IMG/VR virus record: IMGVR_UViG_3300029826_000012
Coordinates: 1 to 27,182 of that record
DNA from: a virus
Reading direction: 5' to 3' (one strand)
Length of the DNA stretch: 27,182 bases
Part shown: piece by piece, positions 1-6,860 of the stretch
Layout of the letters: each line of letters opens with the position of its first letter
How positions within the stretch are numbered: the first letter of the stretch is position 1
Notes under the pieces: model-generated
The model's database searches: none
What the model saw: the letters and a program-made list of their open reading frames with translations, nothing else
Told to the model about the DNA's origin: nothing
Made by a program: the position numbers and the translations under genes

Positions 1-804
1 GGCAGGCCTTCATCAATCCTGACCTTTGGTATCAAGGGTGGATTTGAAGCCGGTGTGAAGTTCTACGATGCATTGAAATTGGTTAAGCGTTTGGTTAAAA
101 CCGAATCGGTATTGCATAACGGATATACGGTGGGACCGTTGATCATAATCGATACGTCATCGGCCAACATCGACCTGGATAATGAAAACGATAATTCGCA
201 AGCCAGCCGAGCGGTATCGGCAATCCGGGAGAATCTGGGTAATGCGGCATGCTGGGTGGTTTGCCATACCGCAAAATCGCTTAAACGCGCGGATGTAAGC
301 GATTTATCCGCGAGGGGTGCGGGGGCTTTTGGTGGTGATGTAAACGCCACCGCATTTATTTTTTCCGAGGATGCGCTGCCGAACAAGAGATTCATGGCCC
401 TGGATAAAAAGCGGTTCGAATCTGAATTTACCGAGATTGAATTCGAAACGGAAACCGGCGAAGAAATAGTCAGCACTCCTTGGGGCGGAGAACAAAAAGT
501 GATTTATCGTGTCGGCATGCCCGCGCCATCATCACCAGGGGACCGGATACGCGCCAGGGAGATAGCCGCCGAGTCGCAGATTGAAAACGCGGAAAAATTA
601 AAAAAAGAACGAATACGGGATGAAATACTTAAAACACTACTCGTTTGCGGAGATATGTCAAAAACCAGGCTGATAGATATCGTGGCCGGTAAAAAATCGT
701 TGCGGCGGGATGTTGTGAATGAAATGCTGGACGACGGGTTATTAGAACTATCTAACGAAGTGAAGTATGGTCGAAATTTAGTTACATTAAACGGTTTTGT
801 TTAA
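1..804 (+). CDS. RepA/RecA-like AAA ATPase, 5'-truncated by the window edge
   Basis: The frame is open from base 1, so the true start and the Walker A region lie outside the window. A GTG at 55 is inside the gene and is unlikely to be the start. The visible 267 residues contain a Walker B-type strand (PLIIIDTSSANID, Asp near base 151). A WVVCHTAKSL stretch follows, where RepA-like ATPases usually have a VxHxxK motif, and then ARGAGAFGGDVNA, resembling the RG-SA-xxxxD loop of the AAA_25 family. The last ~60 residues look like a small helical/winged-helix domain. Family members are hexameric helicases or DNA-repair ATPases, so a role in phage replication is inferred. It is on the opposite strand from the polymerase block at 23066-27182. 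A recombinase role cannot be excluded because the N-terminus is missing. Confidence 0.8.
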   Translation, partial: GRPSSILTFGIKGGFEAGVKFYDALKLVKRLVKTESVLHNGYTVGPLIIIDTSSANIDLDNENDNSQASRAVSAIRENLGNAACWVVCHTAKSLKRADVSDLSARGAGAFGGDVNATAFIFSEDALPNKRFMALDKKRFESEFTEIEFETETGEEIVSTPWGGEQKVIYRVGMPAPSSPGDRIRAREIAAESQIENAEKLKKERIRDEILKTLLVCGDMSKTRLIDIVAGKKSLRRDVVNEMLDDGLLELSNEVKYGRNLVTLNGFV

Positions 805-986
805 CAAATTTAAAACATGCTTTTAATACGAAGCAAGGTAAAAAGTCGTTTTTTAAAGATAACGCCCCGGCGTTTTCCTTCTCCACCGACGTGCGAAAAC
901 TAGAAAAAACCGGACTTGATTACACGAGCGTAAAAATCGAGAAAGGCACCCCCGAAAATAGGCTAAGTAGTGGTACGCCCCCCTAA
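756..986 (+). pseudogene. Start-less open frame after the ATPase gene, possible coding remnant
   Basis: The frame is open from 756 to a TAA at 984-986, in the -1 frame relative to the ATPase gene, and overlaps its last 49 bases. From about 816 the translation reads like ordinary protein (for example NAPAFSFSTDVRKLEK and LDYTSVKIEKGTPENR), with codon choice similar to neighbouring genes. No ATG, GTG or TTG occurs before a GTG near 891. It could be a decayed gene end, a fragment of a longer ancestral C-terminus, or chance. No classical slippery heptamer was seen at the overlap. Confidence 0.25.
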
Positions 987-1122
987 GGAAAAATGAAGGG
1001 GCGGAAGTTGGGGCGTTATTTAATACATACCCCCATTTGGGGACTTAAGGTCCCCCAAAATGGGAGGGTATATATCAGTATTTTACGATAACGCCGGAAA
1101 CGCCAGATAACGCCCCGGCATT
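858..1122. repeat. Scattered ATAACGCC repeats, iteron-like
   Basis: GATAACGCCCCGGC occurs at 858-871 and again at 1106-1119, with both followed by A/GTT. GATAACGCCGGAA is at 1087-1099. The reverse complement of ATAACGCCCC (GGGGCGTTAT) is at 1010-1019. Four copies of an 8-10 bp core within 265 bases, two of them 19 bp apart, is more than expected by chance. Next to a RepA-like ATPase gene they could be protein-binding sites of an origin or operator. That role is inference. Confidence 0.45.
1027..1071 (+). other. Long GC-rich imperfect hairpin
   Basis: ATACCCCCATTTGGGGAC (1027-1044) can pair with GTCCCCCAAAATGGGAGGGT (1050-1069) and flanking AT bases, allowing three small bulges, around a 5-base TTAAG loop. 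The stem is about 17 bp and mostly G-C. It is not followed by a T run on either strand, so it is not an ordinary intrinsic terminator. It may be a structured RNA element, a cruciform, or an origin feature. Confidence 0.6.
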
Positions 1123-1210
1123 GCAGGGGCACCGGGCGGAAGTTTAGATGTTAAAAACTTACCTGGTGAAATTTAAAAAAAGATTGTAAATTGGAAAATT
1201 GCAGTTTAGC

Positions 1211-1277
1211 GAACCGGGGGGCTTATGTGATGCCGGATAAATCAAGGGGATACATCTTATGTTTGGTTATCCGGTTC
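1211..1277 (+). promoter_or_regulatory. Two mutually exclusive stems sharing one strand
   Basis: GAACCGG (1211-1217) is the exact reverse complement of CCGGTTC (1271-1277). CCGGATAA (1233-1240) is the exact reverse complement of TTATCCGG (1267-1274). The CCGG at 1271-1274 is common to both, so only one stem can form at a time. Such geometry is found in attenuators. Here it lies upstream of the next promoter and may equally be the folded 3' end of the upstream transcript. Confidence 0.3.
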
Positions 1278-1291
1278 AAAAATATGTAGGA

Positions 1292-1321
1292 GTTTTAAAT
1301 TTGTTAAAACAAGTGTATAAT
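1292..1321 (+). promoter_or_regulatory. Putative promoter for the small-gene operon with overlapping palindrome
   Basis: TATAAT at 1316-1321 is a perfect sigma-70 -10 box. At 17-bp spacing the -35 position (1293-1298) reads TTTTAA, a poor match. The -35 and spacer are occupied by GTTTTAA-ATTTG-TTAAAAC (1292-1310), a perfect 7-bp inverted repeat. A palindrome there is the usual position of a repressor or activator site. The predicted start near 1328 leaves a ~97-base leader before the gene at 1425. Confidence 0.5.
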
Positions 1322-1376
1322 ACCCCCAAAGCTTGGTAATATTTTACTTAGCTTTTTTGTAAAAATCGGTATTTTA

Positions 1377-1411
1377 TAGTCCAGGGTCCAGAAAGGTTCT
1401 GGATCAGACTA
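1377..1411 (+). promoter_or_regulatory. 5'-UTR stem-loop directly upstream of a ribosome binding site
   Basis: TCCAGAA (1387-1393), a 3-base AGG loop and TTCTGGA (1397-1403) form a perfect 7-bp hairpin. Outer TAGTC (1377-1381) and GACTA (1407-1411) extend it across an internal loop. The AGGAGA ribosome binding site starts 3 bases later. The stem leaves the site free, so a stabilising or protein-binding role is more likely than occlusion. Confidence 0.45.
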
Positions 1412-1424
1412 AAAGGAGAAAAAA

Positions 1425-1700
1425 ATGAACATCTTCAACTTATATGTGGATCTGATACTCAGACGCGGAAGCAGCGGAAGAGTTTACTATCCAGAAACCG
1501 TGAAAGCGGCAAACATAGCCCTTAAGTCGGCGCAGAGCGAACTAGGGCGCGATATCCATCACGCCGCCGATTCTTTGCTGATGGAAATAAGGGATACCGA
1601 ATTTTTGAACATGTTCGAGGTATGTCTGCAATCCGTCGCTTGTTCTGGGGATTATCCATATGCCAGCGACGAGTTAAAAGAAGTGGGTTTTAAGTTTTAA
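1425..1700 (+). CDS. Small hypothetical phage protein (91 aa)
   Basis: I do not recognise this protein. The start is set by a strong AGGAGA site 7 bases upstream. The product is soluble-looking with no signal peptide or membrane segment. It starts with a hydrophobic NIFNLYVDLIL stretch, is basic near SGRVYYPETVKAAN, and ends in an acidic/aromatic tail. Two cysteines lie near the C-terminus (CLQSVACSG), with no paired metal motif. It is the first gene of a four-gene small-ORF cassette between a -10/palindrome element (1292-1321) and a terminator (2497-2526). Position suggests an accessory or host-takeover role, but no motif supports a specific one. Confidence 0.65.
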   Translation: MNIFNLYVDLILRRGSSGRVYYPETVKAANIALKSAQSELGRDIHHAADSLLMEIRDTEFLNMFEVCLQSVACSGDYPYASDELKEVGFKF

Positions 1701-1706
1701 TCAAGC

Positions 1707-1723
1707 AAAGGAGAAAAAAATGA
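1707..1723 (+). promoter_or_regulatory. Ribosome binding site copy identical to that of the gene upstream
   Basis: AAAGGAGAAAAAAATGA here (1707-1723) is identical over 17 bases, including the start codon, to 1412-1428. The A-rich spacer is the same length in both. It firmly sets the starts of both small genes and suggests that the translation-initiation module was duplicated along with a gene, or copied. Confidence 0.7.
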
Positions 1724-1977
1724 TTTCTAGACTAAAACGAGCAAGATTTATCCGAGGGTACATAACCGCCAATCCAGATATTCCTATTTGGGAAGTGGTT
1801 TCTAAATTCGCCCTTGAGGTACGAATGGTTAGATTACTGGGTGAAGGCACAGCGGTGTTTTTCATAGTAGCCAGAGGGGGCACCCTTGTAGCTTCAATGG
1901 TGCTTCCGTTTACGAAAATAATACCGGATCTTAAGATCGGTAAATGGAACTGGAGTATTACGCCGTGGACGCAATAG
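1720..1977 (+). CDS. Small hypothetical phage protein (85 aa)
   Basis: The function is unknown. The start follows a strong AGGAGA site. The protein is basic at the N-terminus (MISRLKRARFIRGY). It has a central hydrophobic segment around VFFIVARGGTLVASMVL (about residues 46-62) that could be a buried beta-hairpin or a weak membrane segment, and a Trp-rich end (GKWNWSITPW). The last 34 bases overlap the start of the next gene in a different frame. Second gene of the bounded small-gene cassette. The two upstream genes share a start-site sequence, but their proteins do not look alike. Confidence 0.6.
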   Translation: MISRLKRARFIRGYITANPDIPIWEVVSKFALEVRMVRLLGEGTAVFFIVARGGTLVASMVLPFTKIIPDLKIGKWNWSITPWTQ

Positions 1978-2333
1978 TAGGTAATGAAATAAGCGAGTGG
2001 TTACAGCAAAATCTTACCGGACGATGGAGCAAACGCTACGGGCTTCGAATGACGTTTAACTACCTGCCTGGTGATCATCTGAACGCTAGCTTTAAATGGG
2101 ATGAGAAGAACGATGTGCTGACGAACGAACGGTACCCCGGAACATCGTGTGTTTATCTTGGTGAAAGCCCGGACGATATCCCGGAAGCGGTGGATGAGGC
2201 CTTGGCGCTAGGCGGACCACATTTGATACTCATTAAGGGCGACTTCGTAGGATTCGGGCGAAACGGGAATGAAATTCTGTTAGCCGGTGCGGTAGTAGTA
2301 AAACGATGGGAGATAGAACATGACCATGTATGA
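1944..2333 (+). CDS. Small hypothetical phage protein (129 aa)
   Basis: Not recognised. It begins inside the end of the preceding gene (34-base overlap), with no good ribosome binding site (only GATCGGTAA upstream), so translation by coupling is likely. The product is mildly acidic, with several Trp and Tyr residues, and looks like a compact alpha/beta domain: a helical N-terminus (AIVGNEISEWLQQNL), a basic patch (GRWSKRYGLR), an acidic helix (SPDDIPEAVDEALALGG) and a beta-rich end. No catalytic signature or transmembrane segment is seen. Its last 14 bases overlap the next small gene. Small acidic proteins in such cassettes are sometimes host-factor or DNA mimics, but the charge here is not extreme. 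Confidence 0.6.
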   Translation: MELEYYAVDAIVGNEISEWLQQNLTGRWSKRYGLRMTFNYLPGDHLNASFKWDEKNDVLTNERYPGTSCVYLGESPDDIPEAVDEALALGGPHLILIKGDFVGFGRNGNEILLAGAVVVKRWEIEHDHV

Positions 2334-2484
2334 TTGTGTGGTGGAAGAGAAGCCACCGGAAACGAAGGCGGAGGATGCCGGGTTTCCTAGCATCCATGAT
2401 GAATTTAGCCGGTACATAGCGGTTAGGATAGCGACCGGATCTGACGATTTATGGGAAGAATTTAACGGCATGCCGAGAGAGTAA
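2320..2484 (+). CDS. Very small acidic hypothetical protein (54 aa)
   Basis: This short gene starts at ATG 2320 inside the end of the previous gene and stops at TAA 2482-2484. A GGGAGATAG stretch ends about 4 bases before the start and provides a ribosome binding site. The product is acidic, with an N-terminal part rich in Glu and Pro (CVVEEKPPETKAED) and a probable helix around HDEFSRYIAVRIATG, followed by an acidic DDLWEEF motif. It has no recognised family. The intrinsic terminator begins 13 bases after the stop, making this the last gene of the cassette. Frame, ribosome site and tight spacing support it being real. Confidence 0.55.
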   Translation: MTMYDCVVEEKPPETKAEDAGFPSIHDEFSRYIAVRIATGSDDLWEEFNGMPRE

Positions 2485-2496
2485 TGGCACCGAATT

Positions 2497-2526
2497 AGCC
2501 AGTCTATTTCACTAGACTGGCTTTTT
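2497..2526 (+). terminator. Intrinsic terminator closing the small-gene cassette
   Basis: AGCCAGTCTA (2497-2506), a 6-base loop TTTCAC and TAGACTGGCT (2513-2522) form a perfect 10-bp stem, followed directly by a T run (2522-2526). This is a textbook rho-independent terminator for plus-strand transcription. It separates the small genes from the late operon. Confidence 0.9.
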
Positions 2527-2560
2527 AATGCTTGCAAAACTAGCTAAAATAGTGTATGCG

Positions 2561-2569
2561 TGGTATAAT
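2561..2569 (+). promoter_or_regulatory. Extended -10 promoter for the late operon
   Basis: TGGTATAAT is an exact TGn-TATAAT extended -10 element placed 35 bases after the terminator T run. The sequence 17 bases upstream (TAGCTA) is a weak -35, as is common for extended -10 promoters. The predicted start near 2576 leaves a leader of about 24 bases before the ATG at 2600. It would drive terS and the structural genes. Confidence 0.6.
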
Positions 2570-2599
2570 ACCAGCATTTTAGAATCTTCGGAGTGTTTT

Positions 2600-2854
2600 A
2601 TGGCCGTAGCCTCTCGTGGGAATACACTGCAAGCTAAGATTAAAGGCAGTTTATTAATAGGCAGAATACAAAATCATGCCCTCGGCAAAGAGGATATGAC
2701 TCCTACACAGCTTGACGCGGCTAAATTCCTATTAAACAAAATACTAGGCAACGCCCCCTATGAAGTGATTTTTCCGAATATGGGGAATAACATCACTCGC
2801 GTGGAGTTAGTTCCGTTTGGAATGAAGGAAGATGACGGGTCAGACTTGTACTAG
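2600..2854 (+). CDS. terS: Terminase small subunit
   Basis: The DNA-recognition subunit of the packaging motor, which binds the phage pac/cos site and passes DNA to the large subunit. The 84-residue product has the pattern LQAKIKGSLLIGRIQNHALGKEDMTPTQLDAAKFLLNKIL. That resembles small terminases of many proteobacterial phages, where the first helices form a helix-turn-helix and the MxPTQxxAAxxLLxK stretch follows. The frame is open to 2528, but the ATG at 2600 is chosen because GGAG lies 6-7 bases upstream and the promoter -10 lies inside the longer version. The last 23 bases overlap terL, the expected partner. Confidence 0.8.
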   Translation: MAVASRGNTLQAKIKGSLLIGRIQNHALGKEDMTPTQLDAAKFLLNKILGNAPYEVIFPNMGNNITRVELVPFGMKEDDGSDLY

Positions 2855-4226
2855 GGTTTACTTGCCGGACAAGCTAATTCCGGTTTTTAGTGGCCGTGCG
2901 GATGCCAGGGGCGCATATGGCGGACGAGGCAGTGGTAAAACCCGGTCGTTTTCTAAAATGGCGGCGGTCAAGGGGTATATGTTCGGCCAAGCCGGGGTGC
3001 CCGGAAACATCCTATGCGCCAGGCAATACATGAATTCCCTATCCGATAGCTCGATGGAAGAGGTTAAGCGGGCCATCATGGAAGAGCCGTGGCTAAGCGA
3101 TTACTACGAGATCGGCGAAAGGTTTATTAGAAGCCGGGATAAGCGTATTTCATTCCAGTTCGCCGGGCTGGATAAAAGTATTAATTCAGTTAGGTCAAAA
3201 GGCAAGATATTATTATGCTGGGTGGATGAAGCGGAAGCGGTTAGCAATAATGCGTGGAATGTGTTGTTGCCTACCTTGCGCGAGGAAGGCGAGGACTGGC
3301 ATACAGAAATTTGGGTGACTTGGAATCCAGGCCGTAAAAACTCACCAACTGATAAACGATTTAGACAGACACAGGACCCCAATTATAAATTTGCCATGCT
3401 TAATTGGCGGGACAATGATAGATTCCCGGCAGTATTGGAAAGGCTGCGTCAGCGCGATCTAGTGAACAATGAAGATGATTATGACCATGTATGGGAGGGG
3501 GCTTACGGTGTAAGCCGGGGCTCTATTCTGGGTAAATGGGTCAGTCAGGCCGAGCGCGAGGGAAGGGTTCATCGTGATGTAGAATTCGATAGTGAAGGGG
3601 CTCGGATATTCGTTAGCTCGGATATCGGATTTAGAGATACGGCAAGCTGGTGGTTTTGGCAGCCTTGTATAAACGGGGCTAAGTTACTAGCGTATGATGG
3701 TGATAGCGGACTAGACGCGGACGATTGGATACCGAGAATTCAAGACCGGCTATCGGGTTTCGGGGATGATGTTCTGGATAAAATATGGCTTCCCACCGAT
3801 GCAAAAGCGAAGACTTTTCAAAGCAAACATACAACATGGGATAAGTTCAGGCGTGGATTCGGTGCGGATAAAGTTCGCATAACCCCTCAATCCAGGAAAT
3901 CCGATCAAATAGAAGCCGCTCGTACGGTAATAAAGCAGTGCGAATTTAATTCGGAAACGTGTGAAGACGGCATTAACGGTCTACGGGCTTGGGAATTCGA
4001 GTATAACGAAGACTCCGAAGTGTTTAGCAAAGAGCCAAAACACAATGCGGCTAGCCATCCGTCAGACGCTTTTGCATATGGCTGCCAAGTATTGCGGGAA
4101 CACAGAAAAGAAAACCCGGAAACCCCGGTTGAAAAAAGGTTGGAATCCGTGTCCGTTCAAAACATACCTATGGGCGAATTAACCAAACGCCATTTACGCA
4201 AAATGAAAGCCACACGGGAGCGGTAA
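2832..4226 (+). CDS. terL: Terminase large subunit (ATPase-nuclease)
   Basis: Motor and nuclease that pumps DNA into the prohead and cuts the concatemer. The length (464 aa) is normal. Visible motifs: Walker A GGRGSGKT at residues 30-37; Walker B LLCWVDEAE with catalytic Asp132/Glu133; a TWNP coupling-type motif at 163-166. The C-terminal RNase H-like nuclease has acidic residues at Asp264 (SSDIGF), Asp323 (PTDAKAK) and Asp412 (HPSDAFAYG). The overall pattern matches the Terminase_3 (PBSX-like) type, which often goes with headful packaging, though the packaging mode is not proven here. The start overlaps terS by 23 bases, with AAGGAAG just upstream. The portal gene begins at the very next base after the stop. 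Confidence 0.95.
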   Translation: MTGQTCTRVYLPDKLIPVFSGRADARGAYGGRGSGKTRSFSKMAAVKGYMFGQAGVPGNILCARQYMNSLSDSSMEEVKRAIMEEPWLSDYYEIGERFIRSRDKRISFQFAGLDKSINSVRSKGKILLCWVDEAEAVSNNAWNVLLPTLREEGEDWHTEIWVTWNPGRKNSPTDKRFRQTQDPNYKFAMLNWRDNDRFPAVLERLRQRDLVNNEDDYDHVWEGAYGVSRGSILGKWVSQAEREGRVHRDVEFDSEGARIFVSSDIGFRDTASWWFWQPCINGAKLLAYDGDSGLDADDWIPRIQDRLSGFGDDVLDKIWLPTDAKAKTFQSKHTTWDKFRRGFGADKVRITPQSRKSDQIEAARTVIKQCEFNSETCEDGINGLRAWEFEYNEDSEVFSKEPKHNAASHPSDAFAYGCQVLREHRKENPETPVEKRLESVSVQNIPMGELTKRHLRKMKATRER

Positions 4227-6440
4227 ATGAAATATGACGATATAAAATTCTGGATAAGTGAGCTCGATTCGGCAAAAAAGCGCCAAAAATCGTATATCAA
4301 GGAGGGGCGGCGCATAGTCAATATTTATCAGGCCGAGGGCAACGATAAAGCCGTTTTTAATATTCTGTATTCGAATACCGATGTTTTGCTCCCCGCATTG
4401 TACTCGGCTACGCCATCACCCGTAGTAAAACGCAGGTTTTCCGTTGACGAAAACCCATTGGCCCGCGCAGCGGCTAAAGCTAGCGAACGGATGTTGTCAT
4501 ATTTATTGGATACTAATTTAAACGGTTACGAATCGTTCGATGAGTCGATACGCAATATCGTTCTGGACGGGCTATTACCGGGCCGGGGATGTTCTAATGT
4601 AAAATATGACGCAGATATCCAGGATACCGGAGAATATGAAGAGAAAGCGGCGGAGCATATATGCAATGAATCGATCCCGTGGGATTCTGTACTGTTTGGG
4701 TATTCTAAAAAATGGGCGGATTGTCCCTGGGTAGCCATAATAAAAGTCATAAACAAAGAGGAAGCCATACGTCTTTTTGGTGCTGACGAAGCCGCTAAAC
4801 TTAGTTATGAAGATGACCGTGACGATAATGACCGTGACCGTGATGATTCAAGTCAGGACTTAGGCGACCAAGAGAAAAAGCTTAACGGTACCACCACGAT
4901 ATATCAGATCTGGGACAAGGATGGCGGCAATAAGGTTCGTTACATATCTAATCAAAAAACAGATGGGTTTTTACGGGTAGATGACGATCCGCTCGGCCTA
5001 TCCGGGTTTTTCCCAGTTCCTAGGCCTTTTTTGCCCATCGCCAAATCTAACGATTTATGCCCTACGCCATTGTATTCTCTGTACGAGGATCAAGCGGAAG
5101 AGCTTAATAGAATTTCTCGTAGCATAAAAAGCATTACGAAAGCGATTAAGGTTAAGGGTTTATACGATGCCGAACTTGAAACAGATCTGTCACAATTGTT
5201 TGAGGGTGACGATCTATCCATAATCCCGGCGAACAAATCGAGTACATTATCCGCTGAAAAAGGATTCGACAACATAATTTGGTTCATGCCGGTTGATATG
5301 TTAATTCGGGTTCTTCGGGAGTTATATGTAGCGCGTAACGAATGCAAGCAGACAATCTACGAGATAAACGGAATCGCAGATATTATCCGGGGCGCTACGG
5401 CAGCTAACGAAACCGCTACAGCGCAGTCTATCAAATCGCAATGGGGGACAATGCGGCTGAAACGGTATCAAGCTGAAGTACAGCGGTATTGCCGGGATAC
5501 CTTGCGTTTAATGTTAGAAGTGGCCGTGAACAACTTTAGCGTTCAAACGTGGGCGCAAGTTACCGGGTTAAATTACGCAACCTCCGAGCAAGTATTTCAA
5601 GCGCAACAAATATTGCAAAACATTCCCCCGAATAACCAAAATCCGAAGATTCAGGAAGCCCTTCAAAACGCCCAGCAAATGCTTAATGCCCCACGGTGGG
5701 ATGATATCCTTAAGATATTGCGGGATGATATGCAACGGTCCTTTCAGATCGATATTGAAACCAATTCAACAGTAATCCCGGAAGCCACCGAAGATAAGCA
5801 GAACATCAACGAAGCGTTAATGGCTATAGGCGCGTATTTAAAAGATTCGTTGCCCGTGGTGGAAAGAGGGTATCTATCTTTCGGAATATTCAAAAACATT
5901 CTGCTAAAAATATCGCGCCAGTATTCATTCGGTGAGGAAATCGAAAATGAACTTAATAGCTTACAACCTCCTCCTCCACCCGCACCGCCAGCATTAGCGC
6001 CGGATCACACAATGGAGCTGGAGCAAATGCGGCAGCAACAAGAAATGCAAAAAATGCAACATGCTTTGCAAGTGTCGGCTGGCGATTCGAAAATAAAATT
6101 AGATATCGAACAAATGCGGCAGCAACAAGAAAACGCAATGGAACAGAATCGGGCGCAAACCCAAATACAAATCGAACAAATGCGTCTGGAGCATGATAAA
6201 GAAATAGAAGTCATGAAAGCGCAAGCAGAGTTCAATATTGAACAAATGAAAATGGCAGCAATGGCTAAAATCGAACAAGTTCGGGCGGAGTTACAACAAA
6301 CCCCGGAAGCGCCGCCCAACGAAGGCGCGGAAATTGGCGCAGCAATGCAACAACATACCGAGTTATTGGCCGCATTAGTGAATGAGCTAACTCAGCCTAA
6401 AACGATCATTAAAGACGAGTCCGGGTGGACTATTAATTAA
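4227..6440 (+). CDS. Portal protein (P22 gp1-like)
   Basis: Dodecameric ring at the capsid vertex through which DNA enters and leaves. At 737 aa it is close to the P22-type portal (about 725 aa) and has the family's typical start (WISELDSAKKRQKSYIKEGRRI) and NxLYSNTDVLLPALYSATP segment. Two regions stand out. At about residues 195-212 there is an Asp/Arg low-complexity stretch (DDRDDNDRDRDD) encoded by GACCGTGA repeats. From about residue 581 a poly-Pro hinge leads into a ~110-residue Gln/Met/Glu-rich coiled coil with repeated IEQM-x-QQQE units. In P22 the portal C-terminus forms a long helical barrel inside the head, and this coiled coil is in the matching place. GGGAG precedes the ATG, which directly abuts terL. 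Confidence 0.92.
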   Translation: MKYDDIKFWISELDSAKKRQKSYIKEGRRIVNIYQAEGNDKAVFNILYSNTDVLLPALYSATPSPVVKRRFSVDENPLARAAAKASERMLSYLLDTNLNGYESFDESIRNIVLDGLLPGRGCSNVKYDADIQDTGEYEEKAAEHICNESIPWDSVLFGYSKKWADCPWVAIIKVINKEEAIRLFGADEAAKLSYEDDRDDNDRDRDDSSQDLGDQEKKLNGTTTIYQIWDKDGGNKVRYISNQKTDGFLRVDDDPLGLSGFFPVPRPFLPIAKSNDLCPTPLYSLYEDQAEELNRISRSIKSITKAIKVKGLYDAELETDLSQLFEGDDLSIIPANKSSTLSAEKGFDNIIWFMPVDMLIRVLRELYVARNECKQTIYEINGIADIIRGATAANETATAQSIKSQWGTMRLKRYQAEVQRYCRDTLRLMLEVAVNNFSVQTWAQVTGLNYATSEQVFQAQQILQNIPPNNQNPKIQEALQNAQQMLNAPRWDDILKILRDDMQRSFQIDIETNSTVIPEATEDKQNINEALMAIGAYLKDSLPVVERGYLSFGIFKNILLKISRQYSFGEEIENELNSLQPPPPPAPPALAPDHTMELEQMRQQQEMQKMQHALQVSAGDSKIKLDIEQMRQQQENAMEQNRAQTQIQIEQMRLEHDKEIEVMKAQAEFNIEQMKMAAMAKIEQVRAELQQTPEAPPNEGAEIGAAMQQHTELLAALVNELTQPKTIIKDESGWTIN

Positions 6441-6461
6441 CACAATCCGAGGAAACAAGAC

Positions 6462-6860
6462 GTGGCTAATACAATATACCCATTATACAAACAAGCACTG
6501 CTGCAAGGTGATACCGGCATCAGCCTAACCACGGGAACGCTTAAAGTGGGGTTGCTGGATACAGGAACGGTTTCATACAGTGCGGCTCATCAGTATTATG
6601 ATGACGTATCGAGCGGTATAGTCGGTACGCCACAAACCATAGGGTCAGTAACCGTTTCTACAGACGGGACGGTAGATGGCGCTGACGTAACGTTTACATC
6701 AGTTACAGGCAATACTACGGAAGCCCTTGTATATTATCTGGATACCGGAACCCCATCAACATCACGACTAGTGTATTGGGAAGACGAGAATGTCGGTGCC
6801 ACGCCTAATGGCGGAGACATTAATGTAGTGTTTAACGCATCCGGTATTTTTACACTTTAA
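6462..6860 (+). CDS. Predicted phage virion protein, beta-rich (132 aa)
   Basis: The start is GTG at 6462, with GAGGA about 8 bases upstream. The protein opens with ANTIYPLYKQALLQG and continues with Thr/Gly/Asp-rich beta strands (LKVGLLDTGTVSYSAAHQYYDDVSSG). I recognise this as the start of a widespread but poorly characterised phage structural-region family. It has no signal peptide or membrane segment. It is the first gene of a cassette inserted between portal and scaffold. A decoration or fibre-associated role is plausible, but the sequence shows only a beta-rich fold. Confidence 0.7.
   Translation: MANTIYPLYKQALLQGDTGISLTTGTLKVGLLDTGTVSYSAAHQYYDDVSSGIVGTPQTIGSVTVSTDGTVDGADVTFTSVTGNTTEALVYYLDTGTPSTSRLVYWEDENVGATPNGGDINVVFNASGIFTL

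Larger units (their letters stand above)
805..1424. other. Repeat- and hairpin-rich intergenic region
   Basis: About 620 bases carry no gene I can support. In order they hold the start-less open frame, ATAACGCC-type repeats (858-1122), an 11-bp direct repeat GGGCGGAAGTT (999-1009 and 1134-1144), a strong hairpin (1027-1071), two competing stems (1211-1277), a -10 element over a palindrome (1292-1321), and a 5'-UTR stem ahead of the gene at 1425. A possible 19-codon leader (ATG at 1230, TAG at about 1287) overlaps the competing stems. The mix suits a regulatory or replication-origin region. Confidence 0.6.

Noticed and set aside
793-804. Programmed -1 frameshift at the end of the ATPase gene
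   Set aside because: The frame does continue, but the bases GGT TTT GTT TAA do not form a standard X XXY YYZ slippery site and no downstream pseudoknot is obvious.
1027-1071. Intrinsic terminator for the ATPase operon
   Set aside because: The stem is strong, but neither strand has a T run next to it.
2528-2599. Longer terminase small subunit start at 2528
   Set aside because: The 24 extra codons contain the extended -10 promoter and directly follow the terminator. ATG 2600 has a proper ribosome site and matches family starts.
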